Source: Streptomyces sp. TLI_171 (GTDB lineage Bacteria; Actinomycetota; Actinomycetes; Streptomycetales; Streptomycetaceae). Taken from it: a stretch of DNA of 64,000 nt. The DNA is taken from the NCBI RefSeq assembly GCF_003610255.1, contig NZ_RAPS01000001.1, forward strand, positions 7,157,001 through 7,221,000. Reading direction: 5' to 3'. The notes beneath the pieces were generated by a model, which had not been told where the DNA came from, did not search any database, and saw only the letters and a program-made list of their open reading frames with translations. The stretch's first letter is position 1; every line of letters begins with the position of its first letter. A program made the translations under genes and the position numbers. Positions 49,772-57,404 of this stretch are shown in pieces.

Positions 49772-49921
49772 TCAGCGCCGGTGGCGGGGTGCGTGGTGGT
49801 GGATCCGGTCCACCGGCGCGAGTCGGCGGGCGCCGCGATGACGCCCGCTCGGTCCATTGGCCACCTCGACGGCGGCCACCGCGACCAGCACCACCAGACC
49901 AAGCAGCAGCAAGAGCATCAT
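49772..49921 (-). CDS. Small single-pass membrane protein
   Basis: This 49-residue protein starts MMLLLLLGLVVLVAVAAVEV, one hydrophobic helix followed by a basic, His-rich tail (RHRGARRLAPVDRIHHHAPR). A good ribosome binding site, GGAGG, lies 5 nt before the ATG at 49921, which argues for a real gene despite the small size. It sits in a region with gene remnants and has no evident partner. Confidence 0.5.
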   Translation of the reverse strand: MMLLLLLGLVVLVAVAAVEVANGPSGRHRGARRLAPVDRIHHHAPRHRR

Positions 49922-50120
49922 GCGGAGCCTCCAACTCGTCGGAACGGCCAGGTTCGTGACGCACCGCCTGCCCCCGATCAACGAGCCGACACCCGCATTC
50001 ACCCCCGGCGCGTCGAGTCCGGGCCCGTGCTTCGGGGCGGGGGAGATCGCAGGAGTGCCTTCCGGAGCGCCGGGGTAGCCGAGGCACCGTCAGCGAGACG
50101 CACGCGAGGTGGAGGCAGTT

Positions 50121-50486
50121 GTGAGCAGTGGACTGTGGGGCTACGAGGGCGCCGAGGGCTACGCGGTGGGCACCGACCTGACGGGGTACCGGGTGGAGGC
50201 GACTGATGGCCACATCGGCAAGGTCGACCGGCACACCGACCTGGTCGACTCCTCGCACATCGTGGTGGACACCGGCCCGTGGATCTTCGGCCGCGAGGTC
50301 CTGCTCCCGGCCGGGACCATCGCCCGGGTCGACGCGGCCGAGGAGACGGTGTGGGTCGACCGCACCAGGGACGAAGTGAAGAACTCCCCCGAGTTCGACA
50401 AGGACAAGCACACCGACGACCCGGAGTACCGCCGGCAGGTCAGCGACTACTACACCGACGGCTACACCGGCGACGGCAAACTCTGA
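50121..50486 (+). CDS. PRC-barrel-like protein
   Basis: This 121-residue protein has a PRC-barrel half (GYRVEATDGHIGKVDRHTDL, SSHIVVDTGPWIFGREVLLP, ARVDAAEETVWVDRTRDEVK) and a tail rich in Asp/Lys/Tyr (PEFDKDKHTDDPEYRRQV, then YYTDGYTGDG). This layout is common in small actinobacterial stress-associated proteins. The GTG follows GGTGGAGG. It is probably monocistronic, and distinct from the PRC protein at 11634-11990. Confidence 0.78.
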   Translation: MSSGLWGYEGAEGYAVGTDLTGYRVEATDGHIGKVDRHTDLVDSSHIVVDTGPWIFGREVLLPAGTIARVDAAEETVWVDRTRDEVKNSPEFDKDKHTDDPEYRRQVSDYYTDGYTGDGKL

Positions 50487-50530
50487 CCCACCTCGTACGG
50501 GCCGCCCGGCTCACCTGCACGGCGACGGTG

Positions 50531-51337
50531 TCAGCGGATACGGCCGCCTTCGGCGACCAGCCATTCGCCGGTTTCCCAGTCGGACGGGCCGTTCTCGATC
50601 CGGTAGCACAGGTCGAATCGGATCCCCAGACCCGGCCAAGGACTGACGACTGGTACGACGCGGAAAACCTCCTCAAGGTCGGGGAACGTCATACCTTCGG
50701 GCTCAGGAAACATCTGCTCCAGTTCGGCGCGGGTCAGGTCGGTCCAGAGCGCGAACTGCCACTGCGTCCGGGTCACCCACTGGTCGTAGACCAGCTCGAA
50801 CCTGGGCTCGCGGCCGACGACGAAGTCACTGATGCCGCTGAGGAACTCATCCGATGCCGATGGAAGGACGAACGGCCAGTCCTCGCCGGTGGGATAGCGG
50901 TACATGGTGGATGTCGAGGCGAGTGCGGTCGTGAGGTCCCGCCACTGCTCGGGTGAGGTCGCACAGGCGGGCACGTTCACGCCCGTGTGATCGACGCGCC
51001 GGACGTGCCCGGCGATGCGGCGAGCCAGGTCCGCCATCTCGACCAGGGCTGACGTGGATGCCTCGGACGCGTCAGCGCCACCCCGCACACCGATGGAGTG
51101 ACGTGCGTCGAAGGCGACTTCGGGCGCACGCACATCGGCCAGCTGAAAGATCGTCACCGGACGGGCATCGACAGGCTGCGGCGGGGTGAGGGTCAGGCGG
51201 TCACCCAGCCTGTCCGCCGCGCCCACGGTGAAGTCGGCGTACGCCACGTCGGCGAACATCGAGTGCAGCACGTCGAGGAAGCTGTGCGATCCCGCTGAGT
51301 TGGGCAGAAGGAACGTGATCTCGGACAGGCGATCCAT
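50531..51337 (-). CDS. Conserved hypothetical protein
   Basis: I do not recognise the family of this 268-residue soluble protein. It starts MDRLSEITFLLPNSAGSHSF, contains VDHTGVNVPACATSPEQWRD, YPTGEDWPFVLPSASDEFL and ends DLCYRIENGPSDWETGEWLV. There is no signal peptide, membrane helix or evident catalytic motif. Composition is less extreme in GC and less Arg-rich than the neighbours, which may reflect recent acquisition. It is monocistronic and lies between a PRC-barrel gene and the LURP-one gene. Confidence 0.68.
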   Translation of the reverse strand: MDRLSEITFLLPNSAGSHSFLDVLHSMFADVAYADFTVGAADRLGDRLTLTPPQPVDARPVTIFQLADVRAPEVAFDARHSIGVRGGADASEASTSALVEMADLARRIAGHVRRVDHTGVNVPACATSPEQWRDLTTALASTSTMYRYPTGEDWPFVLPSASDEFLSGISDFVVGREPRFELVYDQWVTRTQWQFALWTDLTRAELEQMFPEPEGMTFPDLEEVFRVVPVVSPWPGLGIRFDLCYRIENGPSDWETGEWLVAEGGRIR

Positions 51338-51530
51338 GCGCCCGACCGTAGCCGAATGCGCGTGATTACCAGGGGTGATCACCAAGTCCTGCCTGGCGGC
51401 CCGTGGCCCCGGAAAAGATGCGCCGCCGCACAGGCGGAGGTACGAAGGGCCCGCGGACGGCGTACCCCGGAGCGGTAGCGACGTCCGTCGCCCCACCACC
51501 GCACGCCCACGCCGAGGAGAGGACACCGGG

Positions 51531-52079
51531 ATGTTCGAGGAACGACGGGCCCGCCGCCAGGCCAACCGCGCTTTCGACCACGGCGAGGGGGTCACCCGCT
51601 ACCGGATGCAGCAGAAGGTCCTCGCGATCGGCGACGACTACTGGATCGACAACGAGGACGGCGACCACGTCTACAAGGTCGACGGCAAGGCCCTGCGGAT
51701 GCGCAAGACCTTCCACATCGAGGACCGCAGCGGACGGCGCGTCGCCACCGTGCAGAGCCGCCCGCTGCGGATCAAGGACTCGATGGAGATCGAGGACGCC
51801 GACGGCAAGCGCATCGCCATGGTGAAGAAGGCCCTGATCAGCCCGATCCACGACCGCTGGCTGATCAAGCAGGAGGACGGCCCCGAGCTCACCCTGCACG
51901 GCAACATCCTCGACCACGAGTACACCATCGAAGACGACGGCACCAAGATCGCCGAGGTTTCGAAAAAGTGGTTCCGTCTCCGCGACACCTACGGCCTGGA
52001 CATCGGCCCGGACGCCGACCACGCCACCGTCCTGGCGGCGGCGATCGCAATCGACGCGATGTCCCACCCCGGAGATTGA
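51531..52079 (+). CDS. LURP-one-related (Tubby-like fold) protein
   Basis: This 182-residue protein is of the LOR/DUF567 family: RYRMQQKVLAIGDDYWIDNE, VYKVDGKALRMRKTFHIED, RIAMVKKALISPIHDRWLI, LTLHGNILDHEYTI and SKKWFRLRDTYGLDIGPDAD. The fold is a 12-strand barrel around a central helix, related to phospholipid scramblases and Tubby; bacterial roles are unknown. GAGGAGAGGA precedes the ATG. A relic of a second copy lies 4 kb upstream at 47678-47727. Confidence 0.85.
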   Translation: MFEERRARRQANRAFDHGEGVTRYRMQQKVLAIGDDYWIDNEDGDHVYKVDGKALRMRKTFHIEDRSGRRVATVQSRPLRIKDSMEIEDADGKRIAMVKKALISPIHDRWLIKQEDGPELTLHGNILDHEYTIEDDGTKIAEVSKKWFRLRDTYGLDIGPDADHATVLAAAIAIDAMSHPGD

Positions 52080-52103
52080 CAGCCGAACACGGGGTGTTGC
52101 GGA

Positions 52104-52499
52104 TCAGTGCGGCCGGCGGCGGACCCGGGCCGCCAGCGCGAGGAGGGCGGCGGCCAGGGCGGTGGCGGCGAGGAAGAGGAGCCAGTTGCGGAGGTAGGGG
52201 AGCGGCAGCAGCGTCGGGTTGCCGCGGTCGTCGCCCGAACGGAGGACCGCCGGGACCGCCACGGTGCTCACCGCCGCCGCGACCAGCAGCCACCCGCGCA
52301 GCAGCGGACGGCGGACGGCGGCCGCGCCGACGGCGCAGACCAGCGGGAGCCACAGGCCGTCGTGGACCACCACCAGCCCGGCCGCCCAGAGCAGCACGGG
52401 CAGCGGCTCGGTGACGTACGGGTCGGTGAGCAGGCCGACCAGGCCGCAGCCGAGCAGGGCCAGGCCGCCGAGGGCCAGGGTGACGCGGACGACGCGCAT
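52104..52499 (-). CDS. Small four-helix membrane protein
   Basis: This 131-residue protein is almost wholly hydrophobic, with four predicted helices: VTLALGGLALLGCGLVGLL, LPVLLWAAGLVVVHDGLWLP, GWLLVAAAVSTVAVPAVLRS and NWLLFLAATALAAALLALAA. A short loop GDDRGNPTLLPLPYLRN precedes the last helix. I know no function. It lies 100 bp downstream of the membrane molybdopterin protein gene on the same strand and may be co-transcribed with it. Confidence 0.7.
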   Translation of the reverse strand: MRVVRVTLALGGLALLGCGLVGLLTDPYVTEPLPVLLWAAGLVVVHDGLWLPLVCAVGAAAVRRPLLRGWLLVAAAVSTVAVPAVLRSGDDRGNPTLLPLPYLRNWLLFLAATALAAALLALAARVRRRPH

Positions 52500-52599
52500 G
52501 TCAGGGGTTCTCGATTCGGGTGGTCCGTCGGGTCGGTGGTGGGCCGAGGCGGTTCGGCCGTCAAGGGGTGTCAACGGGCGGGGCGGGTGGTTGCGCGGG

Positions 52600-53778
52600 T
52601 CAGGTGGCCTCGATGCGGGCGACCCATTTGGTCTGCAGGACACCGGGGCGGTTCGGGGCGATGATGCGGGCCGGGAAGCCGTGATCGGCCGTCAGCTGCC
52701 CTCCGTCCAGGGCGAGGGCGAGCAGGGTGAGCGGATCGTCGGCGTAGGCGGCGGGCATCTCGGTGACGCGGTACGGGCCCGCCGTCTCCAGGGAGGTGAT
52801 CCGGACCGCGGTGCCCGGCGGGATTCCGGCGCGGCGCAGCAGGGTCGAGAGCCGTACGCCCGTCCAGCGGGCGTCCGCGCTCCAGCCCTCGACGCAGGCG
52901 ATCGGCAGGTGGGCGGTGGTCTGCGGGAGGGCGCGGAGTTCGGCCAGGCCGATCCGGTAGGGGCTCGGCCCGGTGACGGCCAGGTGCCAGTCGGCGGGGA
53001 CGGCGGTGGTGCCGGCCTGGGCGGCGGTGCGGTTCACCGGAAGGGGGTCGCCGCCGCTGCCCGGGCGGCGGGGTGCGAACAGGTCGAGCGGCCGCAGCGG
53101 GCCGACGGACTGGCCCGCGGTGGTGAGGGTGACCGCGCCGACGGCGGCCGCCACCCCCGCCAGCAGGGCCCGGCGCTCGGCGAGCCGGACGGACCTGACG
53201 CGCCGCCAGTGCGCCGCGATCACCGGGGCCTTGACGGCCAGGTGCAGCAGCAGCGCCCCGGTCGCCGTCCAGCCCACCCAGTAGTGGGTCTGCCGGAACG
53301 GGAACGGCCACGGGTACCACTGGAGCGTGTTGAGCAGGCCGGTGAACAGCTCCAGCAGCACGGCGGCGACCAGCACGGCGATCGACAGCCGTTCCAGGGC
53401 GTGCCGCACGCTGCGGGCGGGCGGCCACTCGAAGAGCCGCGGGTACACCGTCCACAGCTTGGCGCCCGTCAACGGGATCGCGGCCAGGCCGCTGATCACG
53501 TGCAGGCCCTGGGTGACCCGGTAGCCGGAGACCGGCCGCGCGGGCAGCCGGCCCGCCAGCCAGGACGGCGGGTCCTGCAGCAGGTGGCTGATCAGACCGG
53601 TCGCGAAGCACAGCAGCAGCGCCGCGCCGAGCCAGCGGCCCAGCACCACCGCGGTGCGCGGCTCGTGCGCGGCCGAGCGGAACGCGCCGGGGCGGAACGG
53701 GCCGCGCCGCAGCGCCTCCGGCGGGGCGGGCAGCGGCGGGTCGAAGCGCCGCGCGGCGGGGGAGGGTTCGGAGTCCAC
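52600..53778 (-). CDS. Membrane molybdopterin-dependent (sulfite-oxidase-like) oxidoreductase with cytochrome-b-like helices
   Basis: This 392-residue fusion has an N-terminal half of about four to five membrane helices with histidines spaced for haem b (VTQGLHVISGLAAI, FRQTHYWVGWTATGALLLHL). The C-terminal half is an extracytoplasmic sulfite-oxidase-type molybdopterin domain: DWHLAVTGPSPYRIGLAELR, the Mo-ligand cysteine in PIACVEGWSADARWTGV, and FPARIIAPNRPGVLQTKWV. It could pass electrons between the quinone pool and an unknown oxidised substrate. The GTG start at 53778 lies 48 bp from a shared TTACGGAA motif. It is divergent from the glycosyltransferase gene at 54003. Confidence 0.83.
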   Translation of the reverse strand: MDSEPSPAARRFDPPLPAPPEALRRGPFRPGAFRSAAHEPRTAVVLGRWLGAALLLCFATGLISHLLQDPPSWLAGRLPARPVSGYRVTQGLHVISGLAAIPLTGAKLWTVYPRLFEWPPARSVRHALERLSIAVLVAAVLLELFTGLLNTLQWYPWPFPFRQTHYWVGWTATGALLLHLAVKAPVIAAHWRRVRSVRLAERRALLAGVAAAVGAVTLTTAGQSVGPLRPLDLFAPRRPGSGGDPLPVNRTAAQAGTTAVPADWHLAVTGPSPYRIGLAELRALPQTTAHLPIACVEGWSADARWTGVRLSTLLRRAGIPPGTAVRITSLETAGPYRVTEMPAAYADDPLTLLALALDGGQLTADHGFPARIIAPNRPGVLQTKWVARIEAT

Positions 53779-53825
53779 GCTGCCATCGAAGCGTGTCCGG
53801 CCGCCGCGAGCGCGCTTCGACGTGC

Positions 53826-53842
53826 TTACGGAATCCGAACGG
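53826..53842 (+). promoter_or_regulatory. Shared 17-bp motif, copy 1
   Basis: TTACGGAATCCGAACGG is one of four copies of TTACGGAANNCGRACGG in the window. It lies 48 bp upstream of the molybdopterin gene start at 53778 on the other strand. The half CGGAA(T)CCGAAC reads as a 6-bp direct repeat, as expected for an OmpR-type regulator. Confidence 0.65.
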
Positions 53843-53936
53843 CGCGACCGGCCCCACTGCCCGGCGGCGAGTGCCGACGGTGCGTCGGGCACTCGTGGCC
53901 GGGCGGGCGCTGACGGTGCGTCGGTCGGCGCAGTGG

Positions 53937-53953
53937 TTACGGAACGCGGACGG
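53937..53953 (+). promoter_or_regulatory. Shared 17-bp motif, copy 2
   Basis: TTACGGAACGCGGACGG begins exactly 66 bp upstream of the GTG at 54003. Copy 4 has the same 66-bp spacing to the response regulator start, which supports a functional site at a fixed distance from the promoter. Confidence 0.7.
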
Positions 53954-54002
53954 CGCGCCCCGCTGCCGCCGGGCGGGGCGGCTTCGGTGCGAAGGTGGGG
54001 CG

Positions 54003-55340
54003 GTGACCGCACGCCCCGTCCTGTTCTGCACCCTGGCCGTCCTCGCGCTGGCCGGGTGCCTCGCGCTGACCGTCACCGTCGGCGGCACCCTCGGCAACCG
54101 GGCGCCGCTGTACGGCTGGTACGCCGCCGACGCGGCCCTGTTCGCGGTGGCGCTGCTCCTGCTGCGCCGGGTGCCGCCGCGGCTGGTGCCGCGCATGGTG
54201 CTGGCGGGCGGCGTGCTGGTGGCCGCGGCCGGGCTGCTCGCCCCGCCCCGGACCAGCGACGACGCCTACCGGTACGGCTGGGACGGGCGGGTGCAGGCGG
54301 CGGGCGTCTCCCCGTACGCCCACCCGCCGCAGGACCCGGCGCTGGTGCGGCTGCGCGACCCCGGCCGGTTCCCGGTCGGCGACGGCTGCGACGGGTGGGA
54401 CGAGCGGCGCACCGCCGACGGGGCCTGCACCCGGATCAACCGGCCCGCCGTGCACACCGTCTACCCGCCGCTGGCGGAGGTCTGGTTCCTCGCCCAGCAC
54501 CCGTTCGGCGACCGGGTCCGGGTCGCCCAGGCCTTCGGGGCGGCGCTGGCGCTGGCCACCGCCGGGGTGCTGCTCGCCGTCACCGGCGGGCGGCGGCGGG
54601 CCGCGCTCTGGGCGTGGTGCCCGGGCGTCGCGGTGTGGGCGGTCAACGACGCGCACGTGGACACCCTGGGGGTGCTGCTGACGGTCGCCGGTCTCGGGTG
54701 GGCGGCCCGCGGCCGGGCGGCGGCCGGGGGCGCGGCGCTGGGCGCGGCCACCGCGGTGAAGCTGCTCCCCGCGCTCGCCCTGCCCGGCGCGCTCTCCGGG
54801 CTGCTGGCCCGCCGCCCGACCCGCCGCGACCTGGTGCTGTGTGCGGCGGCGCTCGGGGTCTTCGTCCTCTCCTATCTGCCGTACGTGGCGGCGTCCGGGG
54901 CCGGGGTGCTCGGCTACCTGCCCGGGTACCTGCACGAGGAGGGCTACCAGCAGGGCAACCTGGGGCGGTTCGGCCTGCTGCGGCTGGTGCTGCCCGACCC
55001 GCTGGTGCCCTGGGCCGCGGCCCTGGTGCTGGCCGCGCTGGTGCTGCGGGTGCTGCGCCGGGGCGACCCGCGACGCCCCTGGCGGGGCGCCCTGCTGGTG
55101 ACCGGCGGCGCCCTGCTGCTGATCGGCCCCGAGTACCCGTGGTACGGGCTGCTGGTGGTGGCGCTGGCCGCCCTGGACGGCCGGTGGGAGTGGCTGACGG
55201 TGCCCGCCGCCGGGCAGCTGCTGTACCTGGCAGGCGGCAGCGAAGTGCAGCAACTCGCCTACGGGGCGGCGCTGCTGACCGTCCTGGCGGTGGCCGCGCG
55301 GCGCTCGCTGCCGCTCCGCGCACAGATGACGGAAGTCTGA
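54003..55340 (+). CDS. Integral-membrane GT-C mannosyltransferase-like protein
   Basis: This 445-residue protein has about eleven membrane helices and the first-loop acidic motif TSDDAYRYGWDGRVQAAGVS, then PYAHPPQDPAL and VHTVYPPLAEVWF. This is typical of polyprenol-phosphate-sugar-dependent GT-C (GT87/DUF2029-like) enzymes that build surface glycans in actinobacteria. The catalytic Asp pair faces outside. LGAATAVKLLPALALP and LIGPEYPWYGLLVVALA are other family blocks. It heads a plus-strand unit with a molybdoenzyme and a cytochrome b and has the TTACGGAA motif 66 bp upstream. Confidence 0.82.
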   Translation: MTARPVLFCTLAVLALAGCLALTVTVGGTLGNRAPLYGWYAADAALFAVALLLLRRVPPRLVPRMVLAGGVLVAAAGLLAPPRTSDDAYRYGWDGRVQAAGVSPYAHPPQDPALVRLRDPGRFPVGDGCDGWDERRTADGACTRINRPAVHTVYPPLAEVWFLAQHPFGDRVRVAQAFGAALALATAGVLLAVTGGRRRAALWAWCPGVAVWAVNDAHVDTLGVLLTVAGLGWAARGRAAAGGAALGAATAVKLLPALALPGALSGLLARRPTRRDLVLCAAALGVFVLSYLPYVAASGAGVLGYLPGYLHEEGYQQGNLGRFGLLRLVLPDPLVPWAAALVLAALVLRVLRRGDPRRPWRGALLVTGGALLLIGPEYPWYGLLVVALAALDGRWEWLTVPAAGQLLYLAGGSEVQQLAYGAALLTVLAVAARRSLPLRAQMTEV

Positions 55341-55392
55341 CGGCGCACCCACGCCCCTGGCCAACGGCGGCCCCGCCTGGTCGAATCACCCC

Positions 55393-56103
55393 GTGGACGA
55401 CGACAACGACGAGAGACGCGGCGCGCCCGTGGGCCGGCGGGTGGTGCTCGGCCTGCTCGGCCTCGGCGCGGCCGGCGTGGCCGCCGGGCCCTGGCTGCAA
55501 CGCGCCCAGGACGCCGTGGCAGGCAGCGACCCGACCGGCCTGACCGGGCTGCTCCCCGGCGGCGGCTTCCGCTACTACTCGGTGACCTCCTCGGTGCCCG
55601 AACGCGGCGAGCACGACTACACCCTCACCGTCGACGGCCTGGTCGACCGCCCCGCCACGCTGCGCCTCGCCGACCTGCGCGCCCTCCCGCAGCGCCGACT
55701 CGTCCACGACGTCCAGTGCGTGACCGGCTGGCGGGTCCCCGCCACCCCGTTCGAAGGCGTCCCGCTGTCCGCGCTGCTGGACGCCGCCGGAGTGCGGCCG
55801 GAGGGCCGCGCGGTCAGCTTCGGCTGCTTCGACGGCGCGTACACCGAGAGCCTCACGCTCGAACAGGCCCGCCGTGAGGACGTCCTGGTGGCGCTGCGCA
55901 TGCAGGACAACCCGATCGGCCACGCGCACGGCGGACCCGTCCGCCTGTACGTCGCCCCCATGTACTTCTACAAGTCCGCGAAATGGCTCTCCTCGATCAC
56001 CGTCACCGACACCGTCCGCCCCGGCTACTGGGAACGGCTCGGCTACGACGTGGACGCCTGGGTCGGACGCTCGAACGGACGCGACGATGCCCCGACCAGC
56101 TGA
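55393..56103 (+). CDS. Membrane-anchored molybdopterin-dependent oxidoreductase (SUOX/YedY-like)
   Basis: This 236-residue protein has an N-terminal helix (RVVLGLLGLGAAGVAAGPWL) and an extracytoplasmic SUOX-type domain: HDYTLTVDGLVDRPATLRLA, the Mo-ligand cysteine in VHDVQCVTGWRVP, GVPLSALLDAAGV and RLYVAPMYFYKSAKWLSSIT. It resembles the catalytic subunit of methionine-sulfoxide-reductase-like MsrP/YedY systems, which pair with a haem membrane subunit, here the overlapping next gene. The GTG start follows the glycosyltransferase gene by 52 bp. The actual substrate is unknown. Confidence 0.84.
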   Translation: MDDDNDERRGAPVGRRVVLGLLGLGAAGVAAGPWLQRAQDAVAGSDPTGLTGLLPGGGFRYYSVTSSVPERGEHDYTLTVDGLVDRPATLRLADLRALPQRRLVHDVQCVTGWRVPATPFEGVPLSALLDAAGVRPEGRAVSFGCFDGAYTESLTLEQARREDVLVALRMQDNPIGHAHGGPVRLYVAPMYFYKSAKWLSSITVTDTVRPGYWERLGYDVDAWVGRSNGRDDAPTS

Positions 56104-56689
56104 CCGCCGCCCCCGCTTCACCCCCGCCCAGCGCTGGGCCCACCGGGCCACCGCCACCCTGATGCTGGCCTGCCTGGCCACCGCCGCCTGCCTCTACCTG
56201 CCCGCGCTCTCCCAGCTCGTCGGCCGCCGGCGCCTGGTGGCCGGCCTGCACGAATGGTGCGGCGTGCTGCTGCCCGTACCGCTGCTGCTCTCCCTGGCCT
56301 CCCGGGCGATGCGCCGTGACACCCGCCGCCTCGGCCGCTTCACCGCCGCCGACCGGGGCTGGCTGCGCGCCGTCCGCCACCGCCTCCCGCACCGGCCCGC
56401 CGGCAAGTTCAACGCCGGGCAGAAGCTGTACGCGCAGTGGACGCTCGGCGCGATGCTGGTGATGCTCGGCACCGGCCTGCTGATGTGGCTCACCCACTTC
56501 GCCCCCGCCCAGTGGCGCACCGGCGCGACCTTCGTCCACGACTGGTTCGCGCTCGCCGTCGCCGTGGTGACGATCGGTCACCTGCGGATGGCCTACCAGG
56601 ACCGTGAAGCGCGGCGCGGCATGCGCACCGGGTCGGTGGACCGGGAGTGGGCGCAGCGCGAACACCCGCAGTGGAGCGAAGTCGACTGA
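56087..56689 (+). CDS. Cytochrome b561-like membrane subunit
   Basis: This 200-residue protein has four helices: ATLMLACLATAACLYLPALS, EWCGVLLPVPLLLSLASRA, AMLVMLGTGLLMWLTHFAPA and HDWFALAVAVVTIGHLRMAY. Histidines in RWAHR, GLHEW, FVHDW and IGHLRM suit two b haems. The ATG overlaps the preceding molybdoenzyme gene by 17 bp, so the two form a redox pair in which this subunit connects the enzyme to membrane quinones (YedZ-like role). It converges on the methyltransferase gene with an 7-bp gap. Confidence 0.8.
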   Translation: MPRPADRRPRFTPAQRWAHRATATLMLACLATAACLYLPALSQLVGRRRLVAGLHEWCGVLLPVPLLLSLASRAMRRDTRRLGRFTAADRGWLRAVRHRLPHRPAGKFNAGQKLYAQWTLGAMLVMLGTGLLMWLTHFAPAQWRTGATFVHDWFALAVAVVTIGHLRMAYQDREARRGMRTGSVDREWAQREHPQWSEVD

Positions 56690-56696
56690 CGGTACG

Positions 56697-57404
56697 TCAG
56701 GGGCGGCGCAGTGACAGGAAGACACGGCCGTGCGAGGTCCACCGGTCGGCCTCCGCCAGGCCGGCCGCCCGGGCGTGGCGCGCCGTCGCGTCCGCCCCAC
56801 AACGGGCCCACCGGAACGGCGGGCCCGCGCCGTCCGGGTCCTCCACCCGGACGGTGACGACCTCGTCCACCGGCTCCGCGGCGACCTCCACCAGCGCCAG
56901 CCCGCCCGGCGCGAGCAGCGCCGCCGCGCGGCCCAGCAGGGCGGCCGGGTCGCCGCCGATCCCGAGGTTGCCGTCGGCCAGCAGCACGGCGCCCCAGCGG
57001 CCCTCGGCGGGCAGCCGGTCGAACACCGAGCGGCGCAGGGCGAGACCGCCCAGGCCCGCGGTGCGGTCCACCGAGGCCGCGCAGATGTCCACCCCGAGCG
57101 CGGGCACGCCCGCCTCCAGCAGCGCGGCCACCAGGCGGCCCGGCCCGCACCCCAGGTCGAGCACCGGAGCGGCCAGGCCCAGGCAGCGCAGCACCAGTCC
57201 GTGATCCGCGCCCGCCGCGGGGCCGCACCACCGGTCCACCTCCAGCACCACCCGCGAGCCGTCGCCCCGCCGCAACCACAACGGCCCCCGCCCGGCCCGC
57301 ACCGCCCGCCCGAACGGATCGTCCACCCACGGCACCGCGGCATGCTCGGCAGTCGGGAGGTCGTCCCCCCGCGGCGGCGTGGACGCCTTCGTCACGGCGT
57401 TCAC
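56697..57404 (-). CDS. Class I SAM-dependent methyltransferase
   Basis: This 235-residue methyltransferase has SAM motif I in APVLDLGCGPGRLVAALLE, then VPALGVDICAASVDRT, WGAVLLADGNLGIGG and LALVEVAAEPVDEV. The GTG at 57404 overlaps the stop of the bifunctional glycosyltransferase gene as GTGA, so it acts downstream of that enzyme in one pathway, possibly methylating a glycan or glycolipid product (inference). Its substrate cannot be deduced. Confidence 0.83.
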   Translation of the reverse strand: MNAVTKASTPPRGDDLPTAEHAAVPWVDDPFGRAVRAGRGPLWLRRGDGSRVVLEVDRWCGPAAGADHGLVLRCLGLAAPVLDLGCGPGRLVAALLEAGVPALGVDICAASVDRTAGLGGLALRRSVFDRLPAEGRWGAVLLADGNLGIGGDPAALLGRAAALLAPGGLALVEVAAEPVDEVVTVRVEDPDGAGPPFRWARCGADATARHARAAGLAEADRWTSHGRVFLSLRRP

